A DNA stretch of 64,000 bases from Deinococcus humi. GTDB taxonomy: Bacteria > Deinococcota > Deinococci > Deinococcales > Deinococcaceae. Each line of letters starts with the position of its first letter. Position 1 is the stretch's first letter. Made by a program: the position numbers and the translations under genes. A model generated the notes under the pieces. It did no database searches and was not told the DNA's origin. It was given only the letters and a program-made list of their open reading frames with translations. Positions 14,761 to 27,478 of the stretch are shown piece by piece. The stretch spans positions 587,347-651,346 of the forward strand of contig NZ_JACHFL010000002.1 in assembly GCF_014201875.1 (NCBI RefSeq), given 5' to 3'.

Positions 14761-15513
14761 ATGGCTCTGGCTGGACAGAGGGTGGGCGACGGCGTGCGGT
14801 TGATCAGGCCCATCGGCCGGGGCTCCCACAGCCTGGTTTATTTCGCGGTGGATGCCGGCGGGCAGCCCTGTGCGGTCAAGATTTTCCATGCCGACATGCT
14901 CGACTTTGCCGAACGCGAATTCGAGCATGCCAGTGGGCTGGAGCATCCCCGGCTGGCCTCGGTGCTGGGCCGCGACACCCTGGAAGGCCGTCCGGTGCTG
15001 ATCAGTACCCTGGCCCGTGGGGAAGTGCTGTTCTCGCGTTACCTGCGGCGGCCCGCCTTGCAGACCGAGCGTCGCGCCTTTCTACTGACACTGGCGCATC
15101 TTCTTGACGCCCTGGCCTACCTGCATTCGCACGGGCTGGTCCACCGCGACATCAAACCGGACAACATCGTGGTGGAGCCCGACGGCAGCGCCAAACTGGT
15201 GGATCTAGACCTGTCCGGCCCAGCGCTGGAGGTCTTCCCGGTGCCTACCCGTGTCGGTACAGCAGTCTTCCAGAGTCCCGAAGCCGCGCGCGGCGAACCG
15301 CTGGGGCCGGAGGCGGACCTGTACGGCGTGGGCATGCTGCTGGGCTGGGCCCTTTTCGGCTCGCTGCCGGACCCCAAGGGTTCCGCACCGTATCATCCGG
15401 ATCCGTTGTGTTCGCTGTACCTGACCCTGACGCGCCAGGACCGCCAGCGGCGCCCGGGCGACGCCGCCTGGGTCCGCGAAAGGATTCTGAAGCTGTCCAG
15501 TCTGGACTTCTGA
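14761..15513 (+). CDS. Small soluble Ser/Thr protein kinase (Hanks type)
   Basis: Kinase domain alone, 250 residues, without membrane anchor or sensor domain. Visible: glycine-rich loop [11 protein letters not shown]-binding Lys in CAVKIF, catalytic loop HRDIKPDN and SPE in place of APE. The DFG motif reads DLD: the metal-binding Asp is kept, but Phe and Gly are replaced, which is unusual. The activation segment is short. ATG 14761 is preferred to GTG 14752, since there is no Shine-Dalgarno and a -10-like hexamer sits 7 bases upstream. Substrates unknown. No phosphatase gene is adjacent. Confidence 0.85.
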   Translation: MALAGQRVGDGVRLIRPIGRGSHSLVYFAVDAGGQPCAVKIFHADMLDFAEREFEHASGLEHPRLASVLGRDTLEGRPVLISTLARGEVLFSRYLRRPALQTERRAFLLTLAHLLDALAYLHSHGLVHRDIKPDNIVVEPDGSAKLVDLDLSGPALEVFPVPTRVGTAVFQSPEAARGEPLGPEADLYGVGMLLGWALFGSLPDPKGSAPYHPDPLCSLYLTLTRQDRQRRPGDAAWVRERILKLSSLDF

Positions 15514-15528
15514 ACAGGCGGTCTGAGA

Positions 15529-15563
15529 CCCGCTGGCGGCCGATACAGGAAGCCGCCAGCGGG
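15529..15563. terminator. Hairpin between the convergent kinase and alpha-glucosidase genes
   Basis: Perfect 12-bp stem CCCGCTGGCGGC / GCCGCCAGCGGG around an 11-base loop. No clear T-run on either strand, but its place between two gene ends suits a shared terminator. Confidence 0.6.
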
Positions 15564-15597
15564 AAGAAAGCCCCCTGGCGACTCTGGCCCGCCGCTT

Positions 15598-17220
<1,623 letters not shown>

Positions 17221-17349
17221 GCGTACAGGCTAGCAGGAAATCATTAATGACTTAAACGATTCAGATCATTTGGTATGGATATTGGTTGCTCAGGTTCAGA
17301 AGGGCTCAACCGAGAGCTTCACAGCTCAATGGGCTTTGCTGTCCGGCAG

Positions 17350-18483
17350 TCAGTTCGCAGGCGTGTCGCTGCCCAGCCGCACTGTGACATCCGCTCCGGG
17401 CACACCCGGAGCCTGGATCACTTGACCGTGACCCACATCGCGCAGGATCCGGTCTGCCTGTGGTCCGGTGACCGTGGTCACGGCGCTGGCCTGCGGGCCG
17501 TTGGACACGCTGACCTGCAAGTATCCCAGGCTCTCCAGGCGGTCTTTCAGCCGGCGGGCGCTGCCAGCGGGGGCAGCCGTATTGATCACGGCAATGCTCA
17601 GGCGGCGCGGGTCGTTGGGGTCAGTGAAGTTCTGATCGACCAGCTGGGCCAGCGCAATGCGATCTGCCACCCAGGTTCCCCCCCCGCCGAAATCTCCGGG
17701 AACGGTGTGCATGCTGACCTTGGGGCCGCTCAGGGCCGCCCCGAGGATCCCGGCCACCTGCTCCCGGCTGAGGTTGCTCTTCATATTGCTGTCCACCGCG
17801 CCCACCATCCCGGGCAAGCGCCACCAGTTGAGGGGGTTCTTGACCTTGTTCAGCAACGCGCCCAAGAAGTTCTGCTGTCGCGCCACCCGGCCGATGTCGC
17901 CCAGATTGTCCTTGCGAAAGCGCAGGTAGCCCTCGGCCTCCTCGCCCGTCAGGTGCTGGCGGCCCGCCTGGAGGTCGATGTGCAGCTTGCCTGCGTTGTC
18001 GTCATACTTCATGTCCTGGGCCACGTCCAGCGTCACGCCACCCGCCGCCTCCGTCATGGCGCGCATGGCGTTCAACGACAGCAGGGCGTAGGCGTCCACC
18101 TTGATGCCTGTCAGGTTCTGCACCGCGCCCATCAGTGTTTCTGGGCCGCCGTGGGGATTCGAGCCGTTGATCTTGCCCCAGCCGTACTGCGGAACATTGA
18201 CCCAGGTGTCGCGCGGAATGCTGAGCATGTTGGTGGTGCCGTCTGGCCGCAGCTGGGCCAGCACAATGGTGTCGGTCAGACCGCTGTAATCCTCGGGGCG
18301 GGCGGGCCAAGGCCACACTGGGGCCCGGTCATCGTATTTGGGGGTCACGCCCGCCAGCAGTACGGTCACCGGCCCATCGGGTTTACGGGGAACGGTTCCA
18401 TACCGCGCCAGAAAAGGAAAGGCAGGAGCCGCCACCGCCACCACACCCGCCAGAACCACCAGACCGATCACACGCCGCCGCAC
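17350..18483 (-). CDS. LytR-CpsA-Psr family cell-wall protein
   Basis: Membrane-anchored protein, 377 residues, of the family that attaches glycopolymers to peptidoglycan. An N-terminal membrane helix (residues ~4-24) is followed by the LCP domain with GLTDTIVLAQL, SIPRDTWVNV, KINGSNPHGG and the arginine-rich block LRFRKDNLGDIGRVARQQ; these hold the pyrophosphate-binding Arg and Asp residues of the family. A C-terminal LytR_C-type domain (~residues 265-370) follows. Deinococcus lacks classical teichoic acids, so the polymer transferred is uncertain. Monocistronic. Confidence 0.88.
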   Translation of the reverse strand: MRRRVIGLVVLAGVVAVAAPAFPFLARYGTVPRKPDGPVTVLLAGVTPKYDDRAPVWPWPARPEDYSGLTDTIVLAQLRPDGTTNMLSIPRDTWVNVPQYGWGKINGSNPHGGPETLMGAVQNLTGIKVDAYALLSLNAMRAMTEAAGGVTLDVAQDMKYDDNAGKLHIDLQAGRQHLTGEEAEGYLRFRKDNLGDIGRVARQQNFLGALLNKVKNPLNWWRLPGMVGAVDSNMKSNLSREQVAGILGAALSGPKVSMHTVPGDFGGGGTWVADRIALAQLVDQNFTDPNDPRRLSIAVINTAAPAGSARRLKDRLESLGYLQVSVSNGPQASAVTTVTGPQADRILRDVGHGQVIQAPGVPGADVTVRLGSDTPAN

Positions 18484-18579
18484 GCTCCGAGCATAGCGGC
18501 TACGAGGTAAGGACCGCGAGCGTCTTTCGGATGAGCCAGCAGGTTTCGCGATATGGGAGCCTCCGAAATCAGAAGGTAA

Positions 18580-18610
18580 AAAAGAGAAGGACGGACCTCT
18601 GCAGGTCCGC
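18580..18610 (-). terminator. Terminator of the Thr/Asp-rich lipoprotein gene
   Basis: Minus strand: GCGGACCT-GCAG-AGGTCCGT followed by CCTTCTCTTTTTT, a clear hairpin plus T-run just after the stop at 18629. Confidence 0.8.
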
Positions 18611-18628
18611 CCCCTTATCTTCGGTGGC

Positions 18629-19210
18629 TCAGTTCAGCGTGATCTTGTTGGCGGTCAGCGTGTTGGCCGAGCTGTCGACCTCACCCTCAACTGCCACGTT
18701 GGCATTGGCGCGGTCGGTGCCGAAGAACTCCTCGGCAGTGGTCACGGTGCCCTCGAAAACAGTGTCCGGCGTGACTGTCACGGCGTAGTTGGCGTCGTTC
18801 TCGTTGAGCGTGAAGGTCTGAGCGGTGCCATCAAAATCTGTGACGGTGCCTTCCAGGCCATCGCCGACGGCCATGTCGGTTTCCTCACTGGCGTTGGCGT
18901 CGTCGGCGTTGGTCAGTGTGCTGTCCACGCCAGGATCAGCGGCGTCATCAGTGGCCCCTTCACCCTCGGCAATGGGGTTATCAATTCCAGCGTCGTCAGT
19001 GCCAACCGTATCATCGGTCACCGCAGTATCGTCGGTGGCAATCGTGTCGTCCGTGGTCGTGGTGGCGTCAGTGGCGGTGGTATCGGTCACGGTTGTGTCG
19101 GGCACTGCCGCGTCGGTGGTGGTCGTCTCTGTGGTTGTGGTGGTCTCGCTCTTGGGGGTGCAGGCGGCCAACATGGAGCCAGTCAACAGGATAAGCAGGA
19201 TGTTTTTCAT
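18629..19210 (-). CDS. Thr/Asp-rich lipoprotein with DUF5666-like C-terminal domain
   Basis: Exported lipoprotein of 193 residues. Signal peptide MKNILLILLTGSMLAAC with lipobox LAAC places the lipidated Cys at 17. Next comes a low-complexity segment of about 85 residues built from T, D, A and V with TDDT-like repeats, probably a flexible spacer. The C-terminal ~70 residues (GLEGTVTDFDG ... LTANKITLN) resemble DUF5666-type small beta domains; function unknown. The start at 19210 is chosen for the signal peptide, although the frame stays open 39 codons upstream. Terminator at 18580-18610. Confidence 0.8.
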   Translation of the reverse strand: MKNILLILLTGSMLAACTPKSETTTTTETTTTDAAVPDTTVTDTTATDATTTTDDTIATDDTAVTDDTVGTDDAGIDNPIAEGEGATDDAADPGVDSTLTNADDANASEETDMAVGDGLEGTVTDFDGTAQTFTLNENDANYAVTVTPDTVFEGTVTTAEEFFGTDRANANVAVEGEVDSSANTLTANKITLN

Positions 19211-19436
19211 AACTTGATTGTCTGACGGAAGCATCATGCTCTTGTGAAAAGAACTGGAGCTAACCTTTACCCTGACCCACAGACCATTAAGAATTGACCA
19301 GCGTAGCGGTCGTAACGCACGCCCCAACGGGTGTCGGTTCCAGTGAAGCGAGGCGGAATTGATGGGCCGTTAGCTGAAGTCCGACTCTTCTGATTCCAGT
19401 TCAATGCTGCCGTCGCAAAGTCTCCACGATCCCGAG

Positions 19437-21649
<2,213 letters not shown>

Positions 21650-21653
<4 letters not shown>

Positions 21654-21979
21654 TCCTCTACCTCCGGTTCCGCCACCACGCGCAGTGGATGGCCCTCCTG
21701 GCGGGCGTGGGCCGTGACCTGCGCCACCTTAGTCTCGGCCACGTCGCGGGTATAGACTCCGGCCACCCCCTGGCCCTTGTGGTGGACCGCCAACATGATC
21801 ATCTCTGCCTCTGCCTGGGCCTTGCGGAAGTACTGGGACAGCACCATCACCACAAAATCCATCGGGGTGTAATCGTCGTTGAGGAGCAGCACACGGTACA
21901 GCCTGGGACGCTGGGTCGTGGTGCGTTCTAGGGTCTGGGTGCGGCCTTGTTCGTCACGGCCACCGTCACGGCGCGTCAT
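21650..21979 (-). CDS. clpS: ATP-dependent Clp protease adaptor ClpS
   Basis: Adaptor that delivers N-degron substrates to ClpA; 109 residues. The conserved core is plain: [17 protein letters not shown], with the NDD and T-P-M-D-F residues of the N-end-rule pocket, then [19 protein letters not shown] with its H-x-x-G. The disordered N-terminus (~25 residues) is the part threaded into ClpA. Its stop overlaps the clpA start (ATGA). Confidence 0.94.
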
Positions 21980-22127
21980 GCGGGGAGTGTAGCGGGCACG
22001 GCGGATGGATGACGGGGCAAGGGTTACGGTGGGCCGCTCAGGAGGACAGGTTCGGCCCTGGCCTGCGTTACGCCATTTCGCCTACTCGCGCCTTGAAATC
22101 CGTTTCCGGCGTATTCTGACTGTACTT

Positions 22128-23156
22128 ATGACCCATTCATTGCCGGACGCCTCGGTTCACGTCCGCGACCTGAAAAAACAGTATGCCGTCCACGAGAAGG
22201 AGCCGGGGTTCATGGGCAGCCTGCGCAGCTTCGTGAGCCGCAAGACGAAGTACGTGGAGGCTGTGCGGGGTGTGTCTTTCGAGCTTGCGCCCGGCGAGGT
22301 GGTGGGATTCCTGGGGCCGAACGGGGCGGGCAAGACCACAACGCTCAAGATGCTCTCGGGGTTGTTGCATCCCTCAGACGGCATGGCCAGAATCGCGGGT
22401 TACGAGCCGCGCAAACGCGAGACGGCGTTCCTGAAGCAGATCACCCTGGTCATGGGGCAAAAGCAGCAGCTGATCTGGGACCTGCCCGCGCTGGACAGCT
22501 TTCTGGTCAACCAGGCCATCTACGAGATTCCCGACGACCAGTACCGCGCCACCATGCGCGAGTTCACGGAGGTGCTCTCGCTGGAGGGCATCTTGAAAAA
22601 ACAGGTCCGCAAGCTGAGCCTGGGCGAGCGCATGAAGTGCGAGCTGGCCGCCGCGCTGCTGCACCGCCCACGTGTGTTGTTTCTGGATGAGCCGACGATT
22701 GGCCTGGACGTGAACATGCAGGAATCCGTCCGGGCCTTTATCCGCGACTACAACGAGCGCTACGACGCCACCGTGATCCTGACCAGTCACTACATGGCCG
22801 ACGTGACGGCTCTGGCACAGCGCATTCTGGTGATCGACCGAGGGGAGCTCGTGTTCGACGGGGATCTGGCGCGGCTGGCCGAGCAGGGCAAGGGTGGCAA
22901 GACGGTCAAGCTGAAGCTGCGCGAGGCCGTGAGTGCTGCCCATCTGGCCCACTACGGTCATGACGTGAAAGTCGACGGCCTGAGCGCCGAGCTGACCGTT
23001 CCCCGCGCCGAGGTCAGTACCCGCGCCGCCAGACTCCTGGCCGATCTGGATGTGGCGGACTTGACCGTGGAAGACCCGCCCATTGAGGCTGTGATGGCAG
23101 AGCTGTTCGGGGGAGGGGAGAAAGCAGGAGAGGTCAAGGAGGTGGTCAGCGGGTGA
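22128..23156 (+). CDS. ABC-2 exporter ATP-binding protein (COG4586 type), system 1
   Basis: ATPase of an uncharacterised ABC-2 exporter, 342 residues. Walker A GPNGAGKTT, signature LSLGERMKCELAAALL (LSLGE instead of LSGGQ) and Walker B VLFLDEPTIGLD. Before the core is the long N-terminal insertion with RKTKYVEAVRG that marks this subgroup. ATG 22128 is used; the frame is open 41 codons further but that part lacks conserved features. Two ABC-2 permeases follow. A second set of the same kind is at 45274-47940 with the ATPase last. Substrate unknown. Confidence 0.88.
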   Translation: MTHSLPDASVHVRDLKKQYAVHEKEPGFMGSLRSFVSRKTKYVEAVRGVSFELAPGEVVGFLGPNGAGKTTTLKMLSGLLHPSDGMARIAGYEPRKRETAFLKQITLVMGQKQQLIWDLPALDSFLVNQAIYEIPDDQYRATMREFTEVLSLEGILKKQVRKLSLGERMKCELAAALLHRPRVLFLDEPTIGLDVNMQESVRAFIRDYNERYDATVILTSHYMADVTALAQRILVIDRGELVFDGDLARLAEQGKGGKTVKLKLREAVSAAHLAHYGHDVKVDGLSAELTVPRAEVSTRAARLLADLDVADLTVEDPPIEAVMAELFGGGEKAGEVKEVVSG

Positions 23157-23259
23157 GAAGATTTGAGACTCTGTTCTTTTTGGTTATCGTCCCTCACTGC
23201 CGCTTCCCCACGAGAAGGGAAGGCGCTGACAACCGTAGACCCCTTCAGCAGGGGGCCGC

Positions 23260-24054
23260 ATGATTCGCAAGACCCGTGTCCTTTTCGCCACGCGCTTTGC
23301 AGAGATGGCCGAGTACCGCGCCGAGGTCATCATCTGGATGCTGTCGGGCACCATCTCGCTGGTGATGATGCTGGTGTGGATGGCGCAGGCGGCGGCGGCT
23401 CCTGGCGGTCAGATCCGCGGCTATGACGGCTCCGAATTCGCCACCTACTTCCTGAGCGTGTGGCTGGTGGGGCAACTGCTGGTGGTGTGGGTGGGCTGGG
23501 AACTGGATTTCATGATCCGGCAGGGCACGCTGTCGCCCAAGCTGCTGCGTCCCCTTGATCCCATGTGGGTGGAATACGCCGCCCACGTCGCCGAACGCTT
23601 CGTGCGCATCGGGCCGATGCTGGTGCTGCTGGTCATTTTCTCGTTCCTGTCGGGTGCGTCGTTCACCCGTGACCTGTGGGCCTACCCCGTCGCGCTGGGA
23701 CTGTGCATCCTGGGCTTCACCTGCCGCTTCCTCTATGAGTACGCGCTGGGTCTGCTGGCCTTCTGGACAGAAAGCAGCACCGCCTTCTCCGAGGTGGCCT
23801 GGCTGCTGTACGCCGCGCTGGGTGGGTTGTTCGCACCGCTGACCTTTTACCCGCAGTGGGTTCAGAACATCGCGGTCTGGACACCGTTTCCCTACATGCT
23901 GGGCCTGCCCGCGCAACTGCTGGCAGGCAAGGCCACGCTGGCTCAGGCGGGATTCGGCGCCTTGATCCTGTTCGGCTGGGTGGTGGTCTTCTGGTTCGCG
24001 CGGCTGCTGGTCTGGCGGCTGGGGCTGAAGAAATATGGAGCGGTGGGGGCGTGA
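23260..24054 (+). CDS. ABC-2 exporter permease, system 1, subunit A
   Basis: Integral membrane protein, 264 residues, with about six predicted transmembrane segments and the N-terminal pattern of the ABC-2 permeases that accompany COG4586 ATPases (RFAEMAEYRAEVIIWMLSG; TLSPKLLRPLDPMW). It should form the export channel with the next permease. A Shine-Dalgarno is weak. It lies 104 bases after the ATPase gene and before the second permease. Substrate unknown. Confidence 0.85.
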   Translation: MIRKTRVLFATRFAEMAEYRAEVIIWMLSGTISLVMMLVWMAQAAAAPGGQIRGYDGSEFATYFLSVWLVGQLLVVWVGWELDFMIRQGTLSPKLLRPLDPMWVEYAAHVAERFVRIGPMLVLLVIFSFLSGASFTRDLWAYPVALGLCILGFTCRFLYEYALGLLAFWTESSTAFSEVAWLLYAALGGLFAPLTFYPQWVQNIAVWTPFPYMLGLPAQLLAGKATLAQAGFGALILFGWVVVFWFARLLVWRLGLKKYGAVGA

Positions 24055-24166
24055 AAGATCTTGAGGCCATTGGCCCGCGAAAGCTGTACGCGGTTGGGTA
24101 TCCCCTGTCGCCTTCTCCTCGTTCTGAGTTGTGCCCGTTTTGCCATGCGCCGCGTCAGGGGAACGA

Positions 24167-24952
24167 ATGACCCGTTACCTCCGCCTGATCCGGATTTTCA
24201 CTGGGGCCACCGTCTCGGCGCAGCTGGAGTACCGGGCCAACTTCATCGGGGCGGTCCTGAGCAGTCTGGGTCAGGTGGGGGTAGCGCTGCTGGCCATTGG
24301 CGTGCTGTTCGGGCAGGGCAGCGACACGGTCGGCGGGTGGACCTTCCGCGAGGCGCTGCTGGTCACGGGTTTTTTCATTCTGACCGAGGGCTTTATCGCC
24401 GTGTTCGTGCAACCCAACATGAGCCGTATCGCGGAAGCCATTCGCACCGGCAACATGGATTTCACGCTGCTCAAGCCGCTGGACGCGCAGTTCAGCGTCA
24501 GCACACGCTACCTGAACGTGCTGCGCGCGCCTGACCTTCTGATCGGCCTGGGTTTGATCGTTTACGCGGCCTCGGCGCTGACCACCACGCCTAGCGGGCT
24601 GCTGATCGCCGCCGTCCTGTACGTCTCGGCGCTGACCATCGTGTACTGCATCTGGCTGGCGCTGTCTACCACGGCGTTCTGGTTCGTCAAGACACAGAAC
24701 GTGGCCGAACTGTTCAACGGCATCTTCGGGGCAGGCCGCTTTCCAGTCACGGCCTTTCCGTTGCCAGTGCGTTTCGCGCTGACGTTCATCGTCCCGATTG
24801 CCCTGATCACCACCGTGCCCGCGCAGGCCATGACGGGTCGCCTCTCGCCCGCGCTGGCGATTGCCTCGCCCCTGGTGGCTGCCGGGCTGTTCGCCGTGAC
24901 CCGCTGGTTCTGGCTGCGGGCGGTGGCCAGTTACACAAGTGCCAGCAGCTGA
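24167..24952 (+). CDS. ABC-2 exporter permease, system 1, subunit B
   Basis: Second permease of the exporter, 261 residues and about six transmembrane segments, with the family pattern YRANFIGAVLSSLGQ near the start and RTGNMDFTLLKPLDAQF in the first cytoplasmic region. The start at 24167 has AGGGGAACG upstream and is preferred over a more distal Met. The stop overlaps the next gene start (TGATG), so that gene is co-transcribed. Confidence 0.86.
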   Translation: MTRYLRLIRIFTGATVSAQLEYRANFIGAVLSSLGQVGVALLAIGVLFGQGSDTVGGWTFREALLVTGFFILTEGFIAVFVQPNMSRIAEAIRTGNMDFTLLKPLDAQFSVSTRYLNVLRAPDLLIGLGLIVYAASALTTTPSGLLIAAVLYVSALTIVYCIWLALSTTAFWFVKTQNVAELFNGIFGAGRFPVTAFPLPVRFALTFIVPIALITTVPAQAMTGRLSPALAIASPLVAAGLFAVTRWFWLRAVASYTSASS

Positions 24953-25665
24953 TGCTGGGCGACAGACTGGAACGGTTGACCGGCGCGCTGTCCCGCGAGG
25001 GCTATGGGCTCCGGGCCGAGGTAGACCCCACCAGCCTCGCCGCGCTGGACGCCTCGTTGCAATCTCAGGACGTCGTTCTGGAGCTTCAAACCCTGCGCCG
25101 GGTCGCCTGGGCTGCACTGGGACAGGCCAGCCCCCAGCGTGTCAGGCTCACGACAGAGGCCCGCGCCCGCCTGTCGCACCTGACTGATCTGCGCGACGTC
25201 TTTTCACCCGCCGACGCCGAACGAGTGGGCCGCGAATTCGCGGGCGAGCGGTGGCTGGCCCCCGATCTGCTGGCCGCGCGTCCATGGCTCGATTCGCGCA
25301 CGCCTCCGAAGGAGGTTGTCCCCGCCGTCATGCAGTCGCAGTGGTCTGGGCTGGTGGGGCTGCTGGGCGAGCATGGTCCCTGGGTCTATACCGCCAATGT
25401 GGCCGATCTCCAGCTTCTGGGCCGACTGTACGGCGAACTGGTCAGGGCCGCCTCGCAGGCGCAGGAAGATCAGGCGCTGGACGCCGCTCTGGGGCAAGCG
25501 GACCAGCCCTCATTGCTGGCCCGACTGGAGGCCACCGATTATCGCCAGTCGTCTGGCACAGCTATGGGGGTTGATCTGGCCACGCTGGAATCCGCCTTCT
25601 GGGATGCGGCAAAGGCCCAGGCGCGGCGGGACTGGGAGGGATGGCAGACAAGGCATGGGCGTTAA
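24952..25665 (+). CDS. Hypothetical protein coupled to the ABC-2 exporter
   Basis: 237 residues, no family recognised. Soluble and mostly helical, rich in Ala, Leu, Arg and Trp, without signal peptide or membrane segments. Its start overlaps the stop of the upstream permease (TGATG), pointing to translational coupling with the exporter operon. This suggests, but does not show, a related role. Codon use fits the neighbours. Confidence 0.7.
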   Translation: MLGDRLERLTGALSREGYGLRAEVDPTSLAALDASLQSQDVVLELQTLRRVAWAALGQASPQRVRLTTEARARLSHLTDLRDVFSPADAERVGREFAGERWLAPDLLAARPWLDSRTPPKEVVPAVMQSQWSGLVGLLGEHGPWVYTANVADLQLLGRLYGELVRAASQAQEDQALDAALGQADQPSLLARLEATDYRQSSGTAMGVDLATLESAFWDAAKAQARRDWEGWQTRHGR

Positions 25666-25854
25666 GCTGGGCCTGCTCTGGTGGCTACTTCCCTGGCGGT
25701 AGATGGGAATAGTTGTCTGGCACGGACTGGGAATCCGTCAAACTGGACGCCCTACGGGAGCGGCTTCAGTCTTGACGGCGGATCAGCCGATGGACTGATA
25801 CTCAGTCGTCTTTAAACGTCATACTTTGGCTAAAGTTTCGATCTGAAATAAGGG

Positions 25855-26256
25855 TCAGCCTTGCCCGCCCTGCCGTGCGTAATCCCGGCGGATCATCGCG
25901 TTGCCGCGCGTCATGCCTAAACGTTTGTAGAACGGCACCAGTTCGTCGTCACAGGCGGTATCAATCATGTACAGGCCGTCCAGTTGCGCGAACAGACTCT
26001 CCATCAGGCTTGAGGCTATGCCCAGCCCGCGCCACTGGGAGCGAACCTCCAGCAGCGGAATATACGCGCACAGCACGCCGTCGCTGATGGCATTGACGAA
26101 GCCAATCACTTGCCCGCCCTCTACAGCCAGGGCAATCCGGTGGGAGCCCGTAAGAATCCGGTGAAGGGTCTGGGGTGTGGGCGGGTTGGGCCAGCCCTCG
26201 AAAAAGCCGTTCAGCTCAGCAGGCGTGATGCCTTCCAGGGTCGTTTGAAGGTGCAT
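25855..26256 (-). CDS. GNAT-family N-acetyltransferase
   Basis: Predicted acetyl-CoA-dependent acyltransferase, 133 residues. The acetyl-CoA motif is visible as LLEVRSQWRGLGIASSLME (R-x-x-G-x-G/A type), preceded by strands VIGFVNAISDG. The substrate is not predictable. The frame is also open from a TTG at 26280, which would add 8 residues; the ATG at 26256 is preferred because it is a standard start codon. Convergent with the unknown gene that ends at 25665; divergent from the Old Yellow Enzyme gene. Confidence 0.8.
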   Translation of the reverse strand: MHLQTTLEGITPAELNGFFEGWPNPPTPQTLHRILTGSHRIALAVEGGQVIGFVNAISDGVLCAYIPLLEVRSQWRGLGIASSLMESLFAQLDGLYMIDTACDDELVPFYKRLGMTRGNAMIRRDYARQGGQG

Positions 26257-26321
26257 GCTCCAGCCTGAAGCATGATCCAAGCCTAAGCATCGGCCATCTG
26301 GCGCACTTTGTGTGATCGCCT

Positions 26322-26327
26322 TACATT
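26322..26327 (+). promoter_or_regulatory. Candidate -10 element, leaderless Old Yellow Enzyme gene
   Basis: TACATT with 6 bases to the ATG at 26334 and no Shine-Dalgarno between; fits a leaderless transcript. Confidence 0.45.
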
Positions 26328-26333
26328 GACCGC

Positions 26334-27419
26334 ATGCCCGACGCCACTCCCAAGCTGTTCCAACCGCTCAAACTTCAGGGGCTGACTCTACCCAACCGGA
26401 TTGTCGTGTCGCCCATGTGCATGTACAGCGCACACAACGGACTGGCGAACGATTTCCACCTCGTCCACCTGGGCCAGTTTGCGCTGGCCGCGCCGGGTCT
26501 GATTTTCACGGAGGCCGCCGCCGTCTCACCCGAGGGCCGGATCAGCCCCGAGGATCTGGGTCTGTGGGCCGACGAACACATCATTCCGCTGGGGCGCATT
26601 ACTGACTTTATCCACGCGCAGGGTGGTCGGATCGCCATTCAGCTGGCGCACGCCGGGCGCAAGGCCAGCACCTACGCGCCGTGGCGAGGGAAGGGAGCAG
26701 TGGCCCATGAGTACGGGGGCTGGGGCGTCATCGGGCCGGACACACAGCCCTTCTCGCCCACCTTTCACACCCCGAATGCCATGACCACCGCTGATATCGA
26801 GCGCGTCACGCAGGACTTTGTTGCTGCCGCCCAGCGTGCGGAAATCGCGGGCTTCGATGTCGTCGAGATTCACGCCGCGCACGGCTACCTGCTGCACCAG
26901 TTCATGTCGCCGCTGTCGAACTCGCGCACCGACGACTACGGCGGCTCCTTTGAGAACCGGACACGTTTTGTCATGGAAGTCGTGCGCGCCGTACGCGGCG
27001 GCTGGCCCATGCACAAGCCGCTGTTCGTACGCGTGAGCGCGACCGACTGGGCCGAGGGCGGCTGGGATCTGGAACAGACGGTCAAGCTCGCAGGTCTGCT
27101 ATGGCGCGAGGGTGTGGACGTGCTGGACGTCAGCAGCGGCGGTTTGACCACGGCGCAGCAGATCACGTCCGCTCCGGGTTACCAGGTGCCGTTTGCGGCG
27201 GCGGTCAAGCATGCAGTAAGCGAACTGGAAGTCATGGCCGTGGGCATGATCGAGAGTCCGCAGCAGGCCGAGGACATTCTTCAAAAGGATGAGGCCGCCC
27301 TGATTGCGCTGGGGCGTCCGTTGCTGGGTGATCCTCACTGGGCGTGGCACGCCGCGCAGCAACTCGGGGTCAAGCCAGAAGTGGCCGCGCAGTACCAGCG
27401 TGGCAATCGATTGGACTAA
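26334..27419 (+). CDS. namA: Old Yellow Enzyme-type NADPH-dependent ene-reductase (YqjM/NamA-like)
   Basis: FMN-dependent reductase of activated C=C bonds, 361 residues, TIM barrel. Features of the YqjM (class III) group are present: the flavin-tuning Cys in SPMCMYS near residue 29 with Tyr two positions on, the substrate-binding pair H-x-x-H in IHAAHGYLLHQF, and SNSRTDDYGGSFENR. The C-terminal phosphate-binding segment is ALGRPLLGDPHW. Such enzymes act on enones, nitro compounds and maleimides in stress or xenobiotic response; the physiological substrate is unknown. Monocistronic. Confidence 0.9.
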   Translation: MPDATPKLFQPLKLQGLTLPNRIVVSPMCMYSAHNGLANDFHLVHLGQFALAAPGLIFTEAAAVSPEGRISPEDLGLWADEHIIPLGRITDFIHAQGGRIAIQLAHAGRKASTYAPWRGKGAVAHEYGGWGVIGPDTQPFSPTFHTPNAMTTADIERVTQDFVAAAQRAEIAGFDVVEIHAAHGYLLHQFMSPLSNSRTDDYGGSFENRTRFVMEVVRAVRGGWPMHKPLFVRVSATDWAEGGWDLEQTVKLAGLLWREGVDVLDVSSGGLTTAQQITSAPGYQVPFAAAVKHAVSELEVMAVGMIESPQQAEDILQKDEAALIALGRPLLGDPHWAWHAAQQLGVKPEVAAQYQRGNRLD

Positions 27420-27478
27420 CGGCTGCGCCGCCGAAAGTCGTCGCCCACTGCCTCTCACTCCCGCACACCGCAAGCTCG

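Noticed and set aside
15529..15563. Mobile-element inverted repeat
   Set aside because: It lies exactly between two convergent gene ends and is better read as a terminator-type hairpin.
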